From Haloarcula vallismortis ATCC 29715 (GTDB lineage: Archaea > Halobacteriota > Halobacteria > Halobacteriales > Haloarculaceae): DNA of 64,000 nucleotides. The translations under genes and the position numbers were made by a program. The stretch spans positions 124,001 through 188,000 of the forward strand of contig NZ_AOLQ01000007.1 in NCBI RefSeq assembly GCF_000337775.1, written 5' to 3'. This document shows positions 22,257 to 31,576 of the stretch, one piece after another (the stretch's first letter is position 1; every line of letters starts with the position of its first letter). The notes under the pieces are model-generated. The model was given only the letters and a program-made list of their open reading frames with translations, made no database searches and was not told where the DNA came from.

Positions 22257-25200
22257 ATGGCAACCGATTCCGGCACCCGAACAGACCCGTCGGCCGACGA
22301 GGTATCGAACTACGACTATCAGAACGACAGCGTCGCCCGGTCGGGGCTCGTCGACGACCTGCAAGCGCGCATCGACGGCGAGGTCCGGTTCGACGAGTAC
22401 TCGCGGCAGTTGTATGCGACCGACGCCAGCCTCTATGAGGTACTACCAATCGGCGTCGTCTACCCGCGGTCGACCGAGGACGTGGCGGTCGTCATGTCCT
22501 ACTGCGCCCAGCGTGAGATACCGGTCCTACCCCGCGGTGGTGGGACAAGTCTCGCCGGCCAGACCGTCAACGAAGCCGTCGTGCTGGATTTCTCGCGGTA
22601 CATGAACGACCTCGTCGAAGCCCGGCCGTCCGACCGGCGAGCGCGGGCCCAGCCAGGCATCAAGCTCGGTGACTTGAACGGCGAACTGGCCGAGCACGGG
22701 CTGAAGTTCGCGCCGGACCCCGCGTGGGGTGACAAGAGCGTCCTCGGTGGCGCTATCGGGAACAACTCCACTGGGGCCCACTCCCTGCAGTACGGCAAGA
22801 CGGACGCCTACATCGAGGAATGCGAGGTCGTTCTCGCGGACGGCACCGTCACCACCTTCGGTGAGATCACTCGTGAGGAACTGCGCGACTGGGCGGACCC
22901 CGACGGTGACCTCGAAGAGCGAATCTACGCCGAAATCGAGCGGATACTCACCGAAGAGGGCGAGGAAATCGAGAGTCACTACCCGGACCTGAAGCGCAAC
23001 GTCTCGGGGTACAATCTCGACTGGGTTCTGGAGGATGCGCAGGACGGGACCATCAACGTCGCGTCGCTGCTGGCCGGCAGCGAGGGGACGCTGGCCATCG
23101 TCACCGAGGCCGAGGTGTCCCTGGAGCCGATTCCCGAGACCAAGTCGATGGCCCTGCTCGCCTACGAGGGGCTCATCGAGGCGATGGAGGATATCGCGGA
23201 CATCCTCGAACACGACCCGGCGGCCGTCGAGGTGCTCGACGACGTGCTCATCGACCTGGCACGGGACACCGCCGAGTTCGAGGACGTGGTTGGCATGTTG
23301 CCCGACGGGACCCGGGCGGTCCTCATCGTGGAGTTCTACGCCGACGACGAGGAGAGCGGCCGGCGGAAGGTCGCCGACCTGCTGGCGGACCGAACCGAGG
23401 GCGTCGATTCGGTCGCCGAACCGACAGAGGGGCGGACCGTCGTTGACGCGCCGATTCGGGCCTTCGACGCTATGGAGGCCCACGACGAGGCGAAACGCGA
23501 GAAGTTCTGGAAGATGCGTAAATCCGGCCTCCCCATCCTGCTCTCGCGGACGACCGACGAGAAACACGGCTCGTTCATCGAAGACACCGCCATCCCGCCG
23601 GCGAACCTCCCGGAGTACGTCGCTGACTTCCAAAAGATTCTGGAGGAGCACGACACCTTCGCCTCCTTCTACGCCCACGCCGGCCCCGGCGTGCTCCACA
23701 TCCGCCCGCTTATCAACACCAAGACGGTCGAGGGCGTCGAGACGATGGAGTCTATCGCCGACGCGGTGACCGACCTCGTCGTCAAATACGGCGGGAGCGT
23801 CTCGGGCGAACACGGCGACGGCCGCGCCCGCACGCAATGGAACGAGAAACTCTACGGGGCGGGTCTCTGGGAGACGTTCCAGAAACTCAAATCGGCGTTC
23901 GACCCCGACTGGCTGCTCAACCCCGGGCAGGTCGTCGGCGTCGACAGCGCCGCGGTCGAGTCCGGTTCAATGCCCGAGCGGGCGCGCACAGTCGACATGA
24001 CCGAAAATCTCCGATTCGACCCTGAGTACGAGTTTGACGCCGGCTTCGACCCCGCGCTGGAGTGGGACAACGATAACGGGATGCAGGGGATGGTCGAGCT
24101 CTGCCACGGCTGTGGCGGCTGTCGTGGCCCGCAGGAGACCACCGGCGGCGTGATGTGCCCGACCTACCGCGCATCCGAGGAGGAGATGACGACGACCCGC
24201 GGCCGGGCGAACATGCTCCGGCAAGCGATGAGCGGCGACCTGCCGGACGATCCCACCGATGAGGAGTTCATGCACGAGGTGCTCGACCTCTGTATCGGCT
24301 GCAAGGGATGTGCGAAGGACTGCCCGAGCGAGGTCGACATGGCGAAGCTCAAGGCCGAAGTGACCCACGCGTACCACCAGGAACACGGCTCCAGCCTGCG
24401 GGACAAGGTGTTCGCCAACGTCGACGCGCTGGCCGGTCTCGGGAGCACCTTCGCGCCGCTGTCGAACCTCGCAACCAAAGTTCCGGGCGCTCGAACGGTG
24501 CTGGAGAAGGCGGTCGGCATTGCCCCGGACCGCACACTGCCGAGCTTCCAGCGGACGACGCTACGGGACTGGTTCGACGAACGCGGTCCGCAAGTCCCGG
24601 CCGAGGACGCCGAGCGGCAAGCGTTGCTGTTCCCCGACACGTACACGAACTACAGCCACCCCGAAGTCGGGAAAGCCGCCGTACGCGTGCTCGAAGCCGC
24701 GGGCGTCCACGTTCGACTCGCCAATCGAACCGACAGCGGGCGACCGGCCCACTCGAAGGGATTTCTCGACCAGTCCCGGGCGACTGCGCGAGATAACGTC
24801 GACGCACTCGTTCCCGCAGTCGAGGAAGGCTGGGACGTGGTGCTGGTCGAACCAAGCGACGCCGTGATGTTCCAGTCGGACTATCTGGACCTGCTTTCCG
24901 GTGAAGACGTAGAGACGCTTGCGGCCAACGCCTACGGCGTCTGTGAGTACCTCGACACCTTCCGGCTGGACGAGAGCGCTGACTGGGATGCCGGCCGCGA
25001 GACGCTGACCTACCACGGCCACTGTCACCAGAAGGCGACGAAGAAGGACCACCACGCCGTCGGCGTCCTCCGGCGGGCCGGCTACGACGTCGACCCGCTG
25101 GATTCGGGCTGCTGTGGCATGGCCGGCTCCTTCGGCTACGAGACCGAGCACTTCTCGATGAGCAAAGCTATCGGCTCCATCCTGTTCGACCAGATAGGCA

Positions 25201-25322
25201 ATAGTCGCGGCGACACCGTCGTCGCGCCCGGTGCGTCCTGTCGCACGCAACTGGACGACTGGGACGAGAGTGACGGCGAACCGCCGCATCCAGTCGAGAA
25301 GCTCGACGCAGCCCTAGCCTGA
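22257..25322 (+). CDS. dld: FAD-linked and Fe-S D-lactate/glycolate dehydrogenase
   Basis: The 1021-residue single-chain enzyme combines an FAD-binding PCMH domain (VLPRGGGTSLAGQTV, about residues 97-111), the FAD-oxidase C-terminal domain (ending GEHGDGRARTQW), a 4Fe-4S region (CHGCGGC near 615 and CIGCKGCAKDCP near 678) and a CCG-type heterodisulfide-like region (HGHCHQ near 921, SGCCGMAG near 951). It would oxidise D-lactate or a similar 2-hydroxy acid and pass electrons to the respiratory chain. ATG 22257 is used; the frame opens at 22212. The last nine bases overlap a convergent membrane-protein gene. Confidence 0.88.
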   Translation: MATDSGTRTDPSADEVSNYDYQNDSVARSGLVDDLQARIDGEVRFDEYSRQLYATDASLYEVLPIGVVYPRSTEDVAVVMSYCAQREIPVLPRGGGTSLAGQTVNEAVVLDFSRYMNDLVEARPSDRRARAQPGIKLGDLNGELAEHGLKFAPDPAWGDKSVLGGAIGNNSTGAHSLQYGKTDAYIEECEVVLADGTVTTFGEITREELRDWADPDGDLEERIYAEIERILTEEGEEIESHYPDLKRNVSGYNLDWVLEDAQDGTINVASLLAGSEGTLAIVTEAEVSLEPIPETKSMALLAYEGLIEAMEDIADILEHDPAAVEVLDDVLIDLARDTAEFEDVVGMLPDGTRAVLIVEFYADDEESGRRKVADLLADRTEGVDSVAEPTEGRTVVDAPIRAFDAMEAHDEAKREKFWKMRKSGLPILLSRTTDEKHGSFIEDTAIPPANLPEYVADFQKILEEHDTFASFYAHAGPGVLHIRPLINTKTVEGVETMESIADAVTDLVVKYGGSVSGEHGDGRARTQWNEKLYGAGLWETFQKLKSAFDPDWLLNPGQVVGVDSAAVESGSMPERARTVDMTENLRFDPEYEFDAGFDPALEWDNDNGMQGMVELCHGCGGCRGPQETTGGVMCPTYRASEEEMTTTRGRANMLRQAMSGDLPDDPTDEEFMHEVLDLCIGCKGCAKDCPSEVDMAKLKAEVTHAYHQEHGSSLRDKVFANVDALAGLGSTFAPLSNLATKVPGARTVLEKAVGIAPDRTLPSFQRTTLRDWFDERGPQVPAEDAERQALLFPDTYTNYSHPEVGKAAVRVLEAAGVHVRLANRTDSGRPAHSKGFLDQSRATARDNVDALVPAVEEGWDVVLVEPSDAVMFQSDYLDLLSGEDVETLAANAYGVCEYLDTFRLDESADWDAGRETLTYHGHCHQKATKKDHHAVGVLRRAGYDVDPLDSGCCGMAGSFGYETEHFSMSKAIGSILFDQIGNSRGDTVVAPGASCRTQLDDWDESDGEPPHPVEKLDAALA

Positions 25323-25838
25323 CGAGTCGTCGGGCTGGCGAACTGCCTGAACGATGCCGACCGTCTGGCCGACCAGCGCGAGCCCAATGCCGGCGAGCAG
25401 TGCAGTTTCCGCCGCCGGGAACAACGCGGCGGCATAGACCGCCGCACCGAGAATACTCAGCACTGCGCCGGCCATGTACATCCGCTGGCCTGCCGGAACC
25501 CGCTTCCCGGTGTAGTAGAGGCCGACGCCCGGAACGACCATCCACCCCAGCAGTGTCGTCGTCAGGAACGGGACCCGAAGCGGAGAGTGGAGCAAGCCGA
25601 CGATACCACCGACAGTGAGTAAGAGCCCGACGAGGAGAATGTCGCGCCAGATCCGGAGGACGCCAGTCACCATCTCGTCCCACGAGAGGGCGGCAAAAGC
25701 AGCGATGAGGACGGCGGCGACGACGTGAAAGACTAGAACTGTTCGGTCGGTGACCACATCAAGATGTGCCAACCCCACAAGCAGCCACGCGAGCGGGATG
25801 AGCACAGTCGGGCCCTGTGCGCGCAAGCGGGAGAACAT
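25314..25838 (-). CDS. Hypothetical integral membrane protein, 174 aa
   Basis: From ATG 25838 (MFSRLRAQGPTVLIPLAWLL) the product has about six hydrophobic helices and a charged Lys/Arg turn (GLYYTGKRVPAGQRMYMAG). It ends VRQPDDSSG. Much of the longer open frame upstream is the antisense shadow of the kinase gene. No family is recognised. Its 3' end overlaps that of dld by nine bases. Confidence 0.65.
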   Translation of the reverse strand: MFSRLRAQGPTVLIPLAWLLVGLAHLDVVTDRTVLVFHVVAAVLIAAFAALSWDEMVTGVLRIWRDILLVGLLLTVGGIVGLLHSPLRVPFLTTTLLGWMVVPGVGLYYTGKRVPAGQRMYMAGAVLSILGAAVYAAALFPAAETALLAGIGLALVGQTVGIVQAVRQPDDSSG

Positions 25839-25890
25839 ACGCCTCACTGTGCCGCCCACAATCAAGAAACGTCGGTCGTGCGGATGGGTG

Positions 25891-27078
25891 TCATGCCCGC
25901 GGGAGTTCGACGATGAAATGCGCGCCGTCGAGATCGGTGTCGAGGACGGCTCTATTGGCGGCGTCGGCGAGGTAGATGTCGCCGCCAAAGCTCGTAACGA
26001 GCGTCTCGACGAGATGGAGTCCGCCGCCGTGCGTGTCGCCCACCCGCGGATCGAAAACGCTGTCTCGCTGGTCGCGGGGAATCCCTGGCCCGTCATCGAC
26101 AACGTGGATCTCGACGACATCGTCGGCTTCGCGGATCGCGACGAACACCGACGGGTGATTGTGTCCGCTGCCAGTCTGCTGGGCCGTCTCCGCCCGCTGT
26201 GGCTCGTCCTGCAGCGCTGCCCCGTCCATAGCGGTCCCCTCTGCGGAGAGTTCGGCTGCCGGCGTCCCGTGTTCGACGGCGTTTTCCAGGAGATTCCGGA
26301 GAACCGGGCGGGCGGCTTCGTTGGCGCAGACCACTGCGCTGTCCGGAGCCTGAAGGTCAATAGCGATGGTGTGTGTTTGCTCGATGCGCTGTATCACCGT
26401 CTCGGCGATCTCTACGATGTCAGTCGGTTCGAAGGACGGGTCGGTACCAAGCGTTTCCGCGATAGCACCAGCATTGTTAACCAGGCTGTCGAGTTCAGTT
26501 ACCTGCTCGTAAATCGCGTCCGCTGCCGTCTGTACGACCTTGGAGTCAGCGTTACGCTGGATGATTGTCGCCCGGCCGTCGATAACGACCAGCCCGTTCG
26601 CGATATCGTGTCGAAACAGGTCGTTAACGAACGATAGCGTGTTGCTGGTGCGGGTCGCACGGCGGGCATCCTCCCGGGCTCGAACCGCGAGCGCACCTGC
26701 GACGAGGCCCATGATAGCGCCCGTCTCTATCGCCAACAGGGTGACGAACACCGGTTCGGCGATTGTTCGGCCCTCTATCATGCGGATGAAAACGCTCAAG
26801 CCGATGACAGTCCCGACTGCGAGACTGCTAACGACACTCCAGACGAAAACGGTCCAGATCTGCTCACCCGGTGTCGACGACGAGACGAGGCGATAGCTGC
26901 CATACACCAGCACCAGCGGCAATAGCCCGTCAAGGCCCAGGGCGAGTGCGGGGCCGCCGATCTGTCCGATTCGCTGTGTCTCGATACCGAGGTGCCAGAC
27001 GACGGCCACCCCTGTGAGAGCGAGACCGAAGCCGGCGAGCAGCCACGGCGCAAGGCGGGCCCGGACACCACGGAACAT
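25891..27078 (-). CDS. Membrane-bound sensor histidine kinase
   Basis: From ATG 27078 (MFRGVRARLAPWLLAGFG) the protein has 395 residues. Four to six membrane helices occupy about 1-140, then the dimerisation helix carries the phospho-accepting His in FRHDIANGL. The ATPase domain shows LRNLLENAVEHG (N box), VVDDGPGIP (G1) and GGGLHLVETL (G2). No response regulator is adjacent, as is common for haloarchaeal kinases. The sensed signal is probably in or near the membrane. ATG 27111 is an alternative start. Confidence 0.85.
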   Translation of the reverse strand: MFRGVRARLAPWLLAGFGLALTGVAVVWHLGIETQRIGQIGGPALALGLDGLLPLVLVYGSYRLVSSSTPGEQIWTVFVWSVVSSLAVGTVIGLSVFIRMIEGRTIAEPVFVTLLAIETGAIMGLVAGALAVRAREDARRATRTSNTLSFVNDLFRHDIANGLVVIDGRATIIQRNADSKVVQTAADAIYEQVTELDSLVNNAGAIAETLGTDPSFEPTDIVEIAETVIQRIEQTHTIAIDLQAPDSAVVCANEAARPVLRNLLENAVEHGTPAAELSAEGTAMDGAALQDEPQRAETAQQTGSGHNHPSVFVAIREADDVVEIHVVDDGPGIPRDQRDSVFDPRVGDTHGGGLHLVETLVTSFGGDIYLADAANRAVLDTDLDGAHFIVELPRA

Positions 27079-27300
27079 AGTTACGGCTTGTGCTCGAATG
27101 GCTAATTCCATTCGGTTAGTGAGCTAGTAAGACCGAACGCGACACCGCAGCCTCTACAGCCAGCAGGAAATCAGTCGGCGTATGTGGCATGACAGTATTA
27201 CACACTCCATAATCGCAAGACTGCGACCGGATATCTCTGTTTCCCACCAGAGCATCGTACCGACACTGTTATCCGTGGTGCTGGCATCTCTTTGGTTGCA

Positions 27301-27495
27301 ATGGCGAAAGGAACGGTTGATTTCTTCAACGACACTGGCGGTTACGGTTTCATCGACACTGAGGACGCGGACGAAGACGTCTTCTTCCACATGGAAGACA
27401 TCGGCGGCCCGGACCTCGAGGAAGGACAAGAGCTCGAATTTGACATCGAGCAGGCGGACAAGGGTCCGCGCGCCAACAACGTCACACGGCTCTAA
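27301..27495 (+). CDS. cspA: Cold-shock domain protein (first of a tandem pair)
   Basis: The 64-residue protein is a complete CspA-type OB-fold: MAKGTVDFFNDTGGYGFI with RNP1-like GGYGFI, then DVFFHME as RNP2, and an acidic tail DIEQADKGPRANNVTRL. It should bind single-stranded nucleic acid and melt RNA structure. An in-frame ATG at 27292 is an alternative start. The second copy starts after a 2-base spacer, so the pair is almost certainly one transcript. Confidence 0.93.
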   Translation: MAKGTVDFFNDTGGYGFIDTEDADEDVFFHMEDIGGPDLEEGQELEFDIEQADKGPRANNVTRL

Positions 27496-27497
27496 CA

Positions 27498-27692
27498 ATG
27501 GCGGAAGGCACTGTCGACTTCTTCAACGACACTGGTGGTTACGGCTTCATCGAAACCGACGATGCGGACGAAGACGTCTTCTTCCACATGGAAGACGTCG
27601 GCGGCCCTGACCTCGAAGAGGGGCAGGAAGTCGAGTTCGACATCGAGCAGGCGGACAAGGGTCCGCGTGCGACCAACCTCACGCGACTGTAA
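27498..27692 (+). CDS. cspA2: Cold-shock domain protein (second of a tandem pair)
   Basis: This is a near-identical paralogue of the preceding gene, also 64 residues and with the same RNP motifs. Changes are conservative (Lys to Glu at position 3, Ile-Asp-Thr-Glu to Ile-Glu-Thr-Asp, Glu-Leu to Glu-Val, Asn-Asn to Thr-Asn). Copies are 197 bases apart, consistent with tandem gene duplication followed by selection for function. The two-base spacing implies translational coupling. Confidence 0.93.
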   Translation: MAEGTVDFFNDTGGYGFIETDDADEDVFFHMEDVGGPDLEEGQEVEFDIEQADKGPRATNLTRL

Positions 27693-27820
27693 GACGGCTT
27701 CTGTCTACAGTCTAGCACTATAATCACTTGTCAGCGGTCGCGGTGTACCATAGCGTACACGACAGTTCGCTGGCACGCACATAACTCACGGCGAGCGACG
27801 GTACTCGCCGGGACACGCCA

Positions 27821-28561
27821 CTACGTGAGCAGTGGCGACGCCGCCCGATAAACGACCTCCATCAGCAGTCCCGCCGCGTCTCGCGGCGGTTCGGGTGGAA
27901 GCGTGTGTAGCTCTCCGTCACCCGGGACGGCCGTGTACGCGAGGACGACCGCGTCCAGCACGTCGTCGATGGCCACTGCCGTGCCGCCAGTCGCTTCGGC
28001 GGCCTTCTGGACTGTCGGGGCAGCGTCACGGTCGTAATGTGCGAGTATCCGCATTCGCTCGGCGTATCCCCCAGCAGTGTGCTTCGAGTAGCGAAGCGGC
28101 TCACCGGCAAAGGCCCGGAAACAGACTTCTGGGTGGGACGCCCGGATAGCGGCGGCGGCCTCGGGGAGTTCCTGCAGGAGTTCGTCGACCCGGGCGAGGC
28201 TGTCGCTGCGTTCGAACGCTCGCTCGGAGAGGTCGTGCCCGGTCTTGCGCTTGTGGACGCGATTGGCCGTCGAGTAGCGCTGTTTTCGCGTCGCTTCCCG
28301 TACCGGCGGTGTGTGGATAGCCGGACTGCGGGCACCGAGGACTGACCGGGCGAGTTCGTCACACCGGCGTTCCGGCTCGCCGGACTCGACGAGTCCAATC
28401 GGCACCCCGACCAGAATCCGGCGTGCGCGCTCGTCGTAGGCTGACCAGCACGCACCGATGCTGTCGAACACAGACGCGTGGTCGAAGCCGTCGCCAGTGA
28501 ACGCGACAGCAACCCAGGAGTCGTCGCTCCGGTCGACACCGACGTACAGCGATTCCGCCAT
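27821..28561 (-). CDS. DUF429 family protein
   Basis: From ATG 28561 (MAESLYVGVDRSDDSWVAVAF) the 246-residue protein carries the DUF429 signature. An RNase H-like first strand GVDRSDDSW is followed by VGVPIGLVESGEPERRCDEL, ARSVLGAR, and HPEVCFRAFAGEPLRYSKHT. The fold suggests a nuclease-like or nucleotide-binding core; acidic residues (GVDR, DDVLDAVVLAYT) are in the expected places. Function is unproven. The frame opens at 28633, but that extension is not family-like. Confidence 0.8.
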   Translation of the reverse strand: MAESLYVGVDRSDDSWVAVAFTGDGFDHASVFDSIGACWSAYDERARRILVGVPIGLVESGEPERRCDELARSVLGARSPAIHTPPVREATRKQRYSTANRVHKRKTGHDLSERAFERSDSLARVDELLQELPEAAAAIRASHPEVCFRAFAGEPLRYSKHTAGGYAERMRILAHYDRDAAPTVQKAAEATGGTAVAIDDVLDAVVLAYTAVPGDGELHTLPPEPPRDAAGLLMEVVYRAASPLLT

Positions 28562-28669
28562 TACCTGTACTCGTTCCGACGGGCGCAAAAGTGTATCCCG
28601 AGGTGTTCGCTGTCCAACCGGTCCAGCGCTCAAGTCATCAGCTGAGGCGCTGCTTCCACCACCGAGTCG

Positions 28670-28855
28670 TTACGAGCGCCCGAACTTCGTGAGGTCTTGC
28701 AACGGCACCAGCCGGTGTTCCATCGCCGGCTTCGTGTAGCCGGCTGACTCCTCGGAGACGCCGCTTGTGAACACCAGCAGCTTCTGCTGGAGGACGTGGG
28801 GCACGCCGTCGTTGTCCCGGATGATGTCGACCGAGCGCCACGCTTCGTCTTCCAT
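28670..28855 (-). CDS. Small hypothetical protein, 61 aa
   Basis: The 61 residues (MEDEAWRSVDIIRDNDGVPH ... PLQDLTKFGRS) look like a genuine soluble haloarchaeal protein with several beta strands; no known domain. It follows the 51-aa zinc-ribbon gene by 41 bases on the same strand and is probably in its transcript. No function is proposed. Confidence 0.6.
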   Translation of the reverse strand: MEDEAWRSVDIIRDNDGVPHVLQQKLLVFTSGVSEESAGYTKPAMEHRLVPLQDLTKFGRS

Positions 28856-28896
28856 GCCTCAGAGTCACACACTGCTGGCACCTGTCTCTTTCCCCG

Positions 28897-29052
28897 CTAG
28901 TCCGGCCGGACGAATATCGTCCGGAGCCGCGCACCACAGTCCGGACAGCACAGCGTCTGCCAGCGGTCGCTGTCGAGGTCGCCAAACGTCTCCCGGCGGA
29001 TCGCCTCGTCGACGCTGACCGACCGGCCGCAGGTGTCACACTCCGCAGCCAT
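28897..29052 (-). CDS. Zinc-ribbon small protein, 51 aa
   Basis: ATG 29052 opens MAAECDTCGRSVSVDEA, and the frame ends TLCCPDCGARLRTIFVRPD before TAG at 28897-28899. Two CxxC pairs (CDTC, CPDC) 30 residues apart make a complete zinc ribbon. The gene diverges from the sugar nucleotidyltransferase, with a 74-base shared promoter region, and precedes the 61-aa gene. Function unknown; nucleic-acid or protein binding is typical of the class. Confidence 0.7.
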   Translation of the reverse strand: MAAECDTCGRSVSVDEAIRRETFGDLDSDRWQTLCCPDCGARLRTIFVRPD

Positions 29053-29126
29053 GCAGAATCTTTGCGAGCCACGGACAAAGCCCGCTCGCCCACAGGCATT
29101 TAGCCGGCCCGAGCGTGCGGCAGGAT

Positions 29127-29834
29127 ATGGATGGCGTCGTACTCGCTGCCGGCGAAGGGACGCGGCTGCGACCGCTCACCGCCGATAAGCCAAAGGGGCT
29201 GGTCGAGGTGGCCGAAAAGCCGCTACTGACACACTGCTTCGAGACGCTGCTGTCGGTCGGCGTTGACCGATTCGTGGTCGTCGTCGGATACCGCGGTGAC
29301 GACATCGTATCCTACTACGGCGACCAGTACCGGGACACGCCGATAGCGTACGTCCGGCAAGACGAGCAGTTGGGACTGGCTCACGCGCTCGAACAGGCCA
29401 ACTCAGCCGTCGACGGGACCTTCGTCATGCTGAACGGCGACAACATCTGTCGAGCGAACGTCGGCGACGCGCTCGACCGCCACCGCAGCAGCGACGCCAG
29501 TGCCACGCTACTGGTCGAGGCCGTGTCGCGGGCAGAGGCAAGGTCGACCGGCGTCGTCACGACAGACGAGGCGGGACGGGTGACCGGCCTCGTCGAGAAG
29601 CCGTCGGACCCGCCGTCGACGCTGGTCACGCGAGGCTTTTTTGTGTTCGAGCCGGCCATTGGTCACGCCTGTGCGCTGACATGCCCCTCCGAACGGGGCG
29701 AGTACGAACTCCCCGACGCAATCGACCTGTTGCTGAGTGCCGGTCATCGCGTCGAGGCGGTCGAACTGGAGGGGTGGTGTCACAACGTCAACGAACCGAG
29801 CGACATCGAGGCGGTCGAGGACCGACTCAGCTGA
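29127..29834 (+). CDS. Sugar-phosphate nucleotidyltransferase (AglF/RfbA type)
   Basis: From ATG 29127 the 235-residue protein has the NTP-transferase signature VVLAAGEGTRLRPLTADKPKG at the N-terminus (catalytic Arg and Lys), VMLNGDNIC as the metal-binding strand and GLVEKPSDP further on. It should make an NDP-sugar from NTP and a sugar 1-phosphate, feeding glycan or S-layer glycosylation. Which nucleotide and sugar are used cannot be read here. A GTG at 29115 is a less likely start. Confidence 0.85.
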   Translation: MDGVVLAAGEGTRLRPLTADKPKGLVEVAEKPLLTHCFETLLSVGVDRFVVVVGYRGDDIVSYYGDQYRDTPIAYVRQDEQLGLAHALEQANSAVDGTFVMLNGDNICRANVGDALDRHRSSDASATLLVEAVSRAEARSTGVVTTDEAGRVTGLVEKPSDPPSTLVTRGFFVFEPAIGHACALTCPSERGEYELPDAIDLLLSAGHRVEAVELEGWCHNVNEPSDIEAVEDRLS

Positions 29835-29906
29835 CGGTGTCGACTGGGAAGCAGCGAACGGACACAGTGACAGAACACCGAAGGGGCTCCACCCCAATAC
29901 AGGGGT

Positions 29907-30500
29907 ATGACAACCGTTCGGCCGCTGGCGCTCGTCGCGCTCGCTGTCCTCGTCTCACTGGCGGGCTGTGGGGCGTTTTTCGGTGGTGGTGACTCGGCAG
30001 GGTCGGAAGCGACGATAACGCCCGCCGCCGTGCCGACGGACGAGCCGGAAGCGACGGGGACGACGGGCGAGTACTGGGGGAACGTCTCCGTCGACGCCAA
30101 CAGGTCGGTTGTGACACAGCCGCGGGTCCTCGGACTGCGACCGAACTGTGAGCGGCCGCCGGGACTTGTCATCCACATTCAGGTGCTGGCGCTGCAGAAC
30201 AACGACCCGGCGACGAACGAGGGCATCAACACCACCTGGCAGTTCGCGTCCCCATCGAACCGGGACCTGACGGGACCGTACTCGAACTTCGTCCGGACTA
30301 TCGAGAGCGGGTTCGAGCCGCTCCTGAATGCGACGGGGGTGCGGTACGGGCCGCTCGACCGCGACGGCGATACCGCGTCACAACCAGTGACGGTCGTCGA
30401 TGGGAACGGGACGACGACGAGCTACCAGTGGACGGTCGAAAAGCAGAGTGATGCTCCCTACGAGGGCTGCTGGATGACGGCGGGCGTCGCGCCGGCTTAG
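29907..30500 (+). CDS. Secreted lipoprotein, hypothetical
   Basis: The N-terminus MTTVRPLALVALAVLVSLAGC is a Sec-type signal with lipobox LAGC at residues 18-21. A Gly/Ser/Thr-rich linker follows, then a mature domain of about 140 residues with two Cys (LRPNCERP, EGCWMT) that may form a disulfide. It has no recognised family. Its last four bases overlap the 3' end of the convergent permease gene. Confidence 0.72.
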   Translation: MTTVRPLALVALAVLVSLAGCGAFFGGGDSAGSEATITPAAVPTDEPEATGTTGEYWGNVSVDANRSVVTQPRVLGLRPNCERPPGLVIHIQVLALQNNDPATNEGINTTWQFASPSNRDLTGPYSNFVRTIESGFEPLLNATGVRYGPLDRDGDTASQPVTVVDGNGTTTSYQWTVEKQSDAPYEGCWMTAGVAPA

Positions 30501-31576
30501 CCTTCCATCCCGCTGAAGGAGAGGCCACCCTCGATGTAGCGCTGGGCGAACAGATACGCCAGCATGATCGGCGAGGCGAAGGTGAGCGCGAACGCGGAGA
30601 AGCGCGCCCACGGGATGGAGTACTCGTCGACCATGGCGTACAGGCCGACCGGCAGCGTGTAGTTCTCTGTCCCGAGTAGCGTCTGGGCGACGACGAACTC
30701 CGTCCAGCCGGTGAGGAAGACGAAGATGAACACCGTCGCCAGCCCGGCCGTCGACATCGGGATGATGACCTCCGTGACGACCCGCCACGGCGGCGCACCA
30801 TCGACGACGGCCGCCTCCTCGTAGGAGACGGGAATGCCGTCCATGTAGGTCTTCAGCAGCCACGTGTTGAACGGCACGGCGGTCGCCGCGTAGTACACCG
30901 CAAGGGCGAGTTTGCTGTCGTTGATACCGAACTGAACGTACAGCGCATACATTCCGATGAGCAGAGCGACACCGAGGCCGCCCCCGACTTGCGTCATCAG
31001 GACATAGAGAAACAGAACTTTCCGACGGAAGAGGAACTCACGGCGGGAGAGAGCATAGGCCGCCGGAACGATGAGCGACATTGCGATGAGGACGGTCGGA
31101 ATCGCCACCATGAGACTGTTCCAGAGGAAGCGCTTGAACTCCGACGGGCGGTCGACACCGTAGTCGGAGGCGTCCAGAATTTCGATCCCCGGCGTTTGGA
31201 ACACGAAGGCGAGATCGGTGAACGGGATGGCAGCGGAGATTGAGTACGACGGCACGACGAGGTCGCCGATAACCCAGATGAACGGTTTGACCGTTGGGTT
31301 AGAGGGAAACAGCGAGAAGCTCTCTGAGGTGTACAGTGAGCTCCCGGAGCCGGAGAGGGCCGCCATCAGAATCCAGTAGATGGGAAAGAGGAGTGCCAGC
31401 ACCACCAGCGTCGCCCCGATAGTCGAGAGGATTACCTTCAGGACCTCCGAAGCGGGCAGCTCGCCCCGACGGACCGCCTGCACGGTATAAGACCACTTTC
31501 GGACCGTCCGCACGGGCATCGTCGCGAACGTCTTGATGTCGTCACTGAGTTTCCGTGCAATTGCGCCGAGCAACAT
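30497..31576 (-). CDS. malG: Sugar ABC transporter permease, MalG type
   Basis: From ATG 31576 the 359-residue protein has six membrane helices and the permease-to-ATPase coupling loop EEAAVVDGAPPWRVVTEVIIP (EAA motif; the first 20 residues suffice). This is the hallmark of the MalG/carbohydrate uptake 1 class. Its start shares one base with the stop of the MalF-like gene (TGATG), so translation is coupled. A longer frame to 31624 would overlap malF and is less likely. It is the last gene of malE-malF-malG. Symbol by analogy; the sugar is inferred from the amylase genes nearby. Confidence 0.87.
   Translation of the reverse strand: MLLGAIARKLSDDIKTFATMPVRTVRKWSYTVQAVRRGELPASEVLKVILSTIGATLVVLALLFPIYWILMAALSGSGSSLYTSESFSLFPSNPTVKPFIWVIGDLVVPSYSISAAIPFTDLAFVFQTPGIEILDASDYGVDRPSEFKRFLWNSLMVAIPTVLIAMSLIVPAAYALSRREFLFRRKVLFLYVLMTQVGGGLGVALLIGMYALYVQFGINDSKLALAVYYAATAVPFNTWLLKTYMDGIPVSYEEAAVVDGAPPWRVVTEVIIPMSTAGLATVFIFVFLTGWTEFVVAQTLLGTENYTLPVGLYAMVDEYSIPWARFSAFALTFASPIMLAYLFAQRYIEGGLSFSGMEG

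Noticed and set aside
25839-26360. Upstream half of a 348-aa frame
   Set aside because: It is an out-of-frame shadow of the histidine kinase; only 25314-25838 has membrane-protein character.
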